Assembly: GCA_964393525.1 (NCBI GenBank)
Contig: CAYMTV010000033.1
Coordinates: 1-9,145 of the forward strand
Reading direction: 5' to 3'
Origin: CAYMTV01 sp964393525
Lineage (GTDB): Bacteria > Patescibacteriota > Microgenomatia > Daviesbacterales > UBA10151
Length of the DNA stretch: 9,145 bases
In this document: one piece after another, positions 5,868 to 9,145 of the stretch
Numbering within the stretch: the stretch's first letter is position 1
Layout of the letters: every line of letters begins with the position of its first letter
The notes under the pieces: model-generated
What the model saw: only the letters and a program-made list of their open reading frames with translations
Database searches by the model: none
Told to the model about the DNA's origin: nothing
Program-made: the position numbers and the translations under genes

Positions 5868-6671
5868 TTAGAACTTAATGACAAAAAATACTGCCAAAAG
5901 CCCAATGCCGGAGATTAAAACAGTCATAAAAATCTGCAGCACTAAAGCCACAATAATGCTGTTTCTGGCCAAAGGGTTTCTGCCAATTGACTCAACCGAT
6001 TTTGAAAGTGTCCGGGAAATCCAGAAAAATCCAATTACAAAAACCAGTAGCCCAAGTAAACCGGCAATAAGATACCTTAAGGTGTTGGTAAATTTTTCCG
6101 GATCCTGGATATTTCTGGTAAATGCGGCATTAAGCTGGTCTAAAAACCTTAAAGTATTTTTAGGTCCGGAAACTTCAGCATATTCAATCCTTAAAGCTGT
6201 TTTAACAGTCCCCAGTTTAACTTGCCGCTTATCAACGGTTTCGCTTTTGTTTGAGTATTTGGCGTCTTCCAGAGCAAGTCCGACAACATAACCTGATAAA
6301 ACAGCCTTCATCCCCTTACCTGATACCGGAGAGGTAGTGATATAATCACCGGTTTTAATGTCTCCGTTAAAATTGCTGATATTAACTGTTCCATCACCAA
6401 TTCTGATAACCGGTTTTCCAGAACCAGAAGCTTCTCGAATAACAAATAAAGGTTCTTGCTCCAAGACTCCAAAAATCCGGTTGTCATAGGATATATTGGT
6501 TCTTGTGATGCCTTTATCTTTATCTGAGATTAAAATATCGGAAGAAACTGCTTTACTGTCTTTGATCTCATAAGTTGAACCAAAATTTAGATCCTGGGCA
6601 TAGATAGGAATTATGAATGATGAATTATGGGAGATGAATAAAAAAAGCAATAGGGCAGTGAGTATTTTCAT
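5868..6671 (-). CDS. Exported c-like ATPase membrane subunit with a large extracytoplasmic domain, no ion-binding carboxylate
   Basis: The 267-residue protein occupies the subunit c position at the head of the operon. Residues 1-25 are a signal peptide (hydrophobic core, likely cleavage at IYA|QD). Residues 26-198 form a probably beta-rich extracytoplasmic domain with FNGDIKTGDYITTSP..GKGMKA (101-123) and GYVVGLALED (127-136), a pattern I associate with surface or tail-fibre-like proteins. TM1 (200-218), the loop SKSVESIGRNPLAR (223-236) and TM2 (238-264) form a c-like hairpin. The R-N-P loop matches the conserved c loop that contacts gamma and epsilon, and the topology puts it in the cytoplasm. 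Canonical c is 70-90 residues with Asp or Glu in TM2. Neither helix here has an acidic residue; TM2 has only Q246. The start ATG lacks an evident Shine-Dalgarno sequence. Homology to c is inferred from loop, topology and position. Confidence 0.6.
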   Translation of the reverse strand: MKILTALLLFLFISHNSSFIIPIYAQDLNFGSTYEIKDSKAVSSDILISDKDKGITRTNISYDNRIFGVLEQEPLFVIREASGSGKPVIRIGDGTVNISNFNGDIKTGDYITTSPVSGKGMKAVLSGYVVGLALEDAKYSNKSETVDKRQVKLGTVKTALRIEYAEVSGPKNTLRFLDQLNAAFTRNIQDPEKFTNTLRYLIAGLLGLLVFVIGFFWISRTLSKSVESIGRNPLARNSIIVALVLQIFMTVLISGIGLLAVFFVIKF

Positions 6672-6711
6672 TCTAGTTTGAGGATACGACTATTAAAGAT
6701 AAGTGTAAAGT

Positions 6712-6747
6712 TGACAGTAATTTTACAATCTCCAAAATTTACTGTCA
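6712..6747 (-). repeat. Hairpin in the ATPase operon leader
   Basis: TGACAGTAA (6712-6720) is the exact reverse complement of TTACTGTCA (6739-6747). The pairing can extend through TTTT/AAAA with a one-base bulge, giving about 13 bp. It lies 41 nt upstream of the c-like start codon, within the presumed leader. No strong T-run follows it on the minus strand, so an RNA fold affecting translation or stability is more likely than termination. Confidence 0.5.
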
Positions 6748-6830
6748 TCCTGATCCCGAGCGAACCCGTACTGAGCGAACCTGTGGTGAGCGTAGCCGAA
6801 CCAGTCGAAGTAGTCGAGGGAGAAGGATCT
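6743..6830. repeat. GAGCGAACC-type dispersed repeat cluster
   Basis: TGTCATCCTGA (6743-6753) and AAGGATCT (6823-6830) match the ends of a widespread bacterial intergenic repeat of the form TGTCATCCTGAGCGAAG..GAAGGATCT. Here the inside is expanded: GAGCGAACC or a variant recurs with a 15-bp period at 6758, 6773 and 6788, followed by CCAGTCGAAGTAGTCGAGGG. It looks like an expanded REP-like unit inside the ATPase leader. The shared AGTCGAAG core links it to the short element inside leuS at 7942-7961. Confidence 0.6.
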
Positions 6831-6846
6831 AGTTGAAGAGTTACTA

Positions 6847-6885
6847 AAAAGAGAGGGACATCCGTCTGCCTTGTCCCTCTCTTTT
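6847..6885. terminator. Perfect 14-bp stem-loop: bidirectional terminator-like, or 5'-end hairpin of the ATPase mRNA
   Basis: AAAAGAGAGGGACA (6847-6860) pairs perfectly with TGTCCCTCTCTTTT (6872-6885) around an 11-nt loop. On the minus strand it is followed by TTTTTAGTAA, and on the plus strand by TTTTGATC, so by form it is a bidirectional intrinsic terminator. By position it lies between divergent genes, just downstream of the predicted minus-strand start point near 6888. It could therefore be a leader attenuator or a stabilising 5'-terminal stem-loop of the atp mRNA. I cannot tell these apart from sequence. Confidence 0.6.
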
Positions 6886-6894
6886 GATCATTAA

Positions 6895-6924
6895 ATTTTA
6901 AGATTTTTGTTAATATCCTGTCAA
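6895..6924 (-). promoter_or_regulatory. Sigma-70-type promoter for the ATPase operon
   Basis: On the minus strand TTGACA (6924-6919, a perfect -35) is separated by 18 bp from TAAAAT (6900-6895, -10, one mismatch to consensus). Transcription would start near 6888. That gives a leader of about 215 nt containing the 14-bp hairpin, the GAGCGAACC repeat cluster and the hairpin at 6712-6747. No other gene lies between this site and the operon, so the c-like to epsilon genes probably form one transcript. Confidence 0.55.
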
Positions 6925-7096
6925 TATATCAAAATATATCTAGGAAGTATAATTAGATAAACGCATGAGCCTGGAAACATTAAATAATCTGTTTACACAA
7001 AGCTTTAGACATATCTATATACTACTTAAATATATCAAATAAGACCTTTTTTAAGAATTTTGAACTTGTGAAAAGGAATGTGAAAAGAATTTTTTT
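6925..7096. other. AT-rich intergenic stretch without a supported gene
   Basis: This part of the divergent intergenic region is very AT-rich. A TATAAT lies at 6948-6953 on the plus strand but has no good -35 at the right distance. A 25-codon frame from ATG 6965 has no recognisable content. I see no tRNA, riboswitch or T-box motif here. Confidence 0.4.
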
Positions 7097-7141
7097 GCAA
7101 CTTTGATCGCAAAGTTGGTCGCTCGCAAGTAGCAAAAAGTA
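7091..7141. repeat. Short hairpin repeat related to the element at 233-426
   Basis: CAACTTTG (7098-7105) pairs with CAAAGTTG (7110-7117) around ATCG. The left flank TTTTTTG and the right-end AAAAAGTAC (7133-7141) resemble the two ends of the ~190-bp palindrome after the epsilon gene, where the same stem encloses GTGG. This is best read as a shorter, internally deleted member of the same repeat family. Confidence 0.5.
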
Positions 7142-7196
7142 CCGCTCGACTAGTAAAGGAAATAATCATTTAACTTTTATCTCCTGTCTCGCTTAG

Positions 7197-7235
7197 TGAT
7201 AATTTTGTACCAAAGAGCTGCAGACAAAATTATCA
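7197..7235. repeat. Perfect 12-bp inverted repeat upstream of leuS
   Basis: TGATAATTTTGT (7197-7208) pairs exactly with ACAAAATTATCA (7224-7235) around a 15-nt loop that includes GAGCTGCAG. It lies 78 bp before the leuS start, upstream of the likely leuS -10 box. It could be an operator for a dimeric repressor or an RNA hairpin if transcription starts further upstream. No T-box consensus is seen, so leucine-tRNA control is not supported. Confidence 0.45.
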
Positions 7236-7296
7236 ATATACTTTTATGTTTACTTGCTTCGCTCCTTCCTAGTGAATAGAGAATTTGCCAATAAAA

Positions 7297-7305
7297 TGCT
7301 ACAAT
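7297..7305 (+). promoter_or_regulatory. Extended -10 promoter of leuS, possibly giving a leaderless mRNA
   Basis: TGCTACAAT is an extended -10 (TG-n-TACAAT). No -35 is evident at 16-18 bp. Transcription would begin at about 7312-7313, essentially at the A of the leuS ATG. The gene also lacks a Shine-Dalgarno sequence, so a leaderless transcript fits both observations. Confidence 0.35.
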
Positions 7306-7312
7306 CAAAGCT

Positions 7313-9145
7313 ATGAAAAAATACCAAGCAAATATTATTGAACAAAAGTGGCAGAAGAGATGGGAAGAGCAAGGATTGTACAAAACAGACTTTAACAGGT
7401 CCGGGAAAAAGTTTTATGTTTTAGCTGAGTTTCCATATCCTTCTGGGGATTTACATATGGGTCACTGGTTTACTTTTACTGGCGCTGATATCTACGCCCG
7501 GTTTAAAAGGATGCAAGGCCTAAATGTCTTCTTTCCGAATGGGTTTGATGCATTTGGGCTACCAGCAGAAAATGCTGCAATAAAGAGAGGAATTCACCCC
7601 CGAGATTGGACTTTAGGGAATGTTGAAAAGATGAAGCAGCAGTTTAAAACCACAGGAGGCTCATTTACTTTTGATCATGAAATTATCACATGCTTACCTA
7701 ACTACTATAAATGGAATCAGTGGATCTTTTTAAAGATGTTTGAAAAAGGCTTGGCTTATAGGGATAAATATATATCAAACTGGTGCCCAAGCTGTCAGAC
7801 TGTACTGGCAAATGAAGGAGTAGTTGAGGGTAGATGCTGGAGGTGTGATTCTGAAGTTGTTCAAAAGCAGGTTGAACAGTGGTTTTTAAAGATCAAAGCC
7901 TATGCAGACAGGCTGATATGGCCTGATGATCCAGGGGCTAGCCCTGAGCCTAGTCGAAGGGTTGACTGGCCAAAATCCGTCAGAGATGCCCAAAATATCT
8001 GGATTGGTAAAAAAGAGGGGATTGTAATTAGTTATGATGTTGAAGGTTCTAAAGAAAAAATTGAGGTTTTTACAACTCGTCCTGATACTAACTTTGGAGC
8101 CACATTTATTGCATTAGCACCCGAGCATCCATTAGTGCTAGAGCTCACCACCAAGGAGAATAGAGCCTCAGTACAGGACTATTTGAAGAATTCTTCTAAA
8201 AAAAGTGAGATAGAAAGAAAAGAGAATAAGGAAAAGACCGGAGTCTTCACTGGGTCTTATGCAATTAATCAGTTAAATGCATACAAGATGCCTATTTGGG
8301 TTTCTGACTTTGTTTTAATTGGCTTCGGGACTGGAGCTTTGGTAGGTGTCCCCGGACATGACAGGCGGGATTTTGAGTTTGCCAAAAAATTTGATTTGGA
8401 AATAATCAGAGTTGTTGTAGGGAAAGATAAAGATCAATCTGATATAAAAGATATAAATCAAGTACAGGAAGAGGAAGGTACAATGATCAACTCCGATTTT
8501 CTAAACGGCATGGATATTCATAAAGCCACTCAAAAAATTATAGATTACATGGAAGAAAAGGGTTGGGGTGAAAGGCAGATTGAGTATCATATTCATGATT
8601 GGTCAATATCAAGACAAAGATACTGGGGGACTCCTATACCAGTAATTCATTGTGAGAACTGTGGTATAGTACCGGTGCCTGATACAGATTTACCTATTGA
8701 GTTACCTTATGATGTTGATTACACCCCAAAAGGTAAATCTCCTTTAGCTTCCAATGAAGAATGGTTGAAGGTGAAATGTCCGAATTGTAAAGGAGATGCA
8801 AAAAGAGATGCAGATACAATGGATACTTTTATTGATTCTTCCTGGTACTTCTTCAGATACATTAGCCCTGATCTAGAAACTAAGGTATTTGATACAGATT
8901 TAGCTAAAAAGATCATGCCTGTTGATATCTATTTTGGTGGTGCTGAACATACTTTGGGGCATACTTTATATTCAAGATTTTTTACTAAATTTTTTAAAGA
9001 TTTAGGTTATACTTCCTTGGATGAATACGCAAAGAGGCGGGTTAACCATGGGATAGTCTTAGGCCCGGATGGCCAGAAGATGAGTAAATCCAGAGGGAAC
9101 GTAGTTAACCCTGACGAAGAGGTAAAAAAGTATGGGTCAGATGCC
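7313..9145 (+). CDS. leuS: Leucyl-tRNA synthetase, 5' part (runs off the right edge)
   Basis: This class I synthetase charges tRNA-Leu with leucine in the cytoplasm and hydrolyses mischarged products. The frame is open for 611 codons to the window end. Visible in order are the HIGH-type motif PYPSGDLHMGH (41-51), a zinc ribbon C158-C161-C175-C178, the CP1 editing domain from about residue 220 with TTRPDT (254-259) and GVPGHDRRDF, then DWSISRQRYWGTPIP, a second CENC/CPNC zinc pair, and KMSKS (589-593). Typical LeuS is about 800-870 residues, so the anticodon-binding and C-terminal domains lie beyond the window. ATG 7313 is chosen because MKKYQANIIEQKWQKRW begins exactly like the family. About nine extra residues (208-216) come from an inserted repeat. 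The gene diverges from the ATPase operon. Confidence 0.96.
   Translation, partial: MKKYQANIIEQKWQKRWEEQGLYKTDFNRSGKKFYVLAEFPYPSGDLHMGHWFTFTGADIYARFKRMQGLNVFFPNGFDAFGLPAENAAIKRGIHPRDWTLGNVEKMKQQFKTTGGSFTFDHEIITCLPNYYKWNQWIFLKMFEKGLAYRDKYISNWCPSCQTVLANEGVVEGRCWRCDSEVVQKQVEQWFLKIKAYADRLIWPDDPGASPEPSRRVDWPKSVRDAQNIWIGKKEGIVISYDVEGSKEKIEVFTTRPDTNFGATFIALAPEHPLVLELTTKENRASVQDYLKNSSKKSEIERKENKEKTGVFTGSYAINQLNAYKMPIWVSDFVLIGFGTGALVGVPGHDRRDFEFAKKFDLEIIRVVVGKDKDQSDIKDINQVQEEEGTMINSDFLNGMDIHKATQKIIDYMEEKGWGERQIEYHIHDWSISRQRYWGTPIPVIHCENCGIVPVPDTDLPIELPYDVDYTPKGKSPLASNEEWLKVKCPNCKGDAKRDADTMDTFIDSSWYFFRYISPDLETKVFDTDLAKKIMPVDIYFGGAEHTLGHTLYSRFFTKFFKDLGYTSLDEYAKRRVNHGIVLGPDGQKMSKSRGNVVNPDEEVKKYGSDA
7934..7961. 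repeat. Palindromic repeat inserted in frame within leuS
   Basis: CCCTGAGCC (7942-7950) and TCGAAGGG (7954-7961) form the core of a short palindromic repeat that is widespread in bacterial intergenic DNA (usual form CCCTGAGCCTGTCGAAGGG). Here it lies inside leuS, is read as G-A-S-P-E-P-S-R-R, and keeps the frame. It sits between YADRL and DWPKSV, the loop that joins the catalytic core to the editing domain. Confidence 0.6.

Noticed and set aside
5878..6291. Plus-strand frame of 137 codons opposite the c-like gene
   Set aside because: It is antisense to the membrane hairpin and part of the outer domain; the minus-strand frame has a signal peptide, membrane helices and operon context, while this one has none.
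6965..7042. A 25-codon plus-strand frame beginning MSLETLNNLF with a TATAAT upstream
   Set aside because: There is no correctly spaced ribosome binding site, no -35 at the right distance and no recognisable content; this length is expected by chance.
7000..7312. T-box leader for leuS
   Set aside because: No T-box AGGGTGG-like motif or terminator/antiterminator pair was found ahead of the start; the 12-bp stem has no T-run.
7177..7383. Minus-strand frame across the leuS start
   Set aside because: It overlaps the conserved LeuS N-terminus and the 12-bp inverted repeat; the apparent hydrophobic stretch reflects AT-rich sequence.
8719..8916. Minus-strand frame inside leuS
   Set aside because: It is antisense to the conserved second zinc and catalytic region of LeuS.

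Overview
The window looks like chromosome of a small-genome uncultured bacterium. A Candidate Phyla Radiation (Patescibacteria) lineage, possibly Microgenomates-like, is my best guess. The basis is AT-rich DNA, weak or absent Shine-Dalgarno sequences, short palindromic repeats in the gaps, and a very divergent F1-type ATPase whose proteins look CPR-like. The lineage is an inference and no marker gene here proves it.

Layout. Positions 1-435 hold no confident gene: one weak Cys-rich 53-codon reading frame at the left edge, an inverted repeat, a direct repeat and a ~190-bp imperfect palindrome. Positions 436-6671 are one minus-strand operon, read right to left: c-like exported membrane protein, b-like stator protein (split by an in-frame TAA), delta, alpha, gamma, beta, epsilon. 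This is the classical F-ATPase order, but no subunit a is present in the window. Positions 6672-7312 form a divergent intergenic region with a good minus-strand promoter (TTGACA-18-TAAAAT), a perfect 14-bp hairpin directly after it, a GAGCGAACC-type repeat cluster and further hairpins. From 7313 to the right edge runs the 5' three quarters of leuS on the plus strand.

The notable system is the ATPase. The alpha and beta subunits keep both P-loops, the beta GER glutamate and the alpha arginine finger, so ATP turnover is plausible. The membrane part is unusual. The protein in the subunit c position has a signal peptide, a ~170-residue extracytoplasmic domain, and then a c-like hairpin with a cytoplasmic R-N-P loop. 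Neither membrane helix contains an Asp or Glu to carry a proton or sodium ion. Together with the missing subunit a and an epsilon that lacks its C-terminal helices, this suggests an F1 motor with a stalk and stator coupled to something other than a normal ion channel. It is comparable in concept to the F1-like-X0 ATPases of mollicutes, but it keeps delta and b. A canonical a/c pair elsewhere in the genome cannot be excluded.

A second theme is small palindromic elements. They lie after epsilon, between beta and epsilon, between alpha and gamma, in the operon leader and upstream of leuS. One short element of the widespread CCCTGAGCC..TCGAAGGG type sits in frame inside leuS, where it adds about nine residues.
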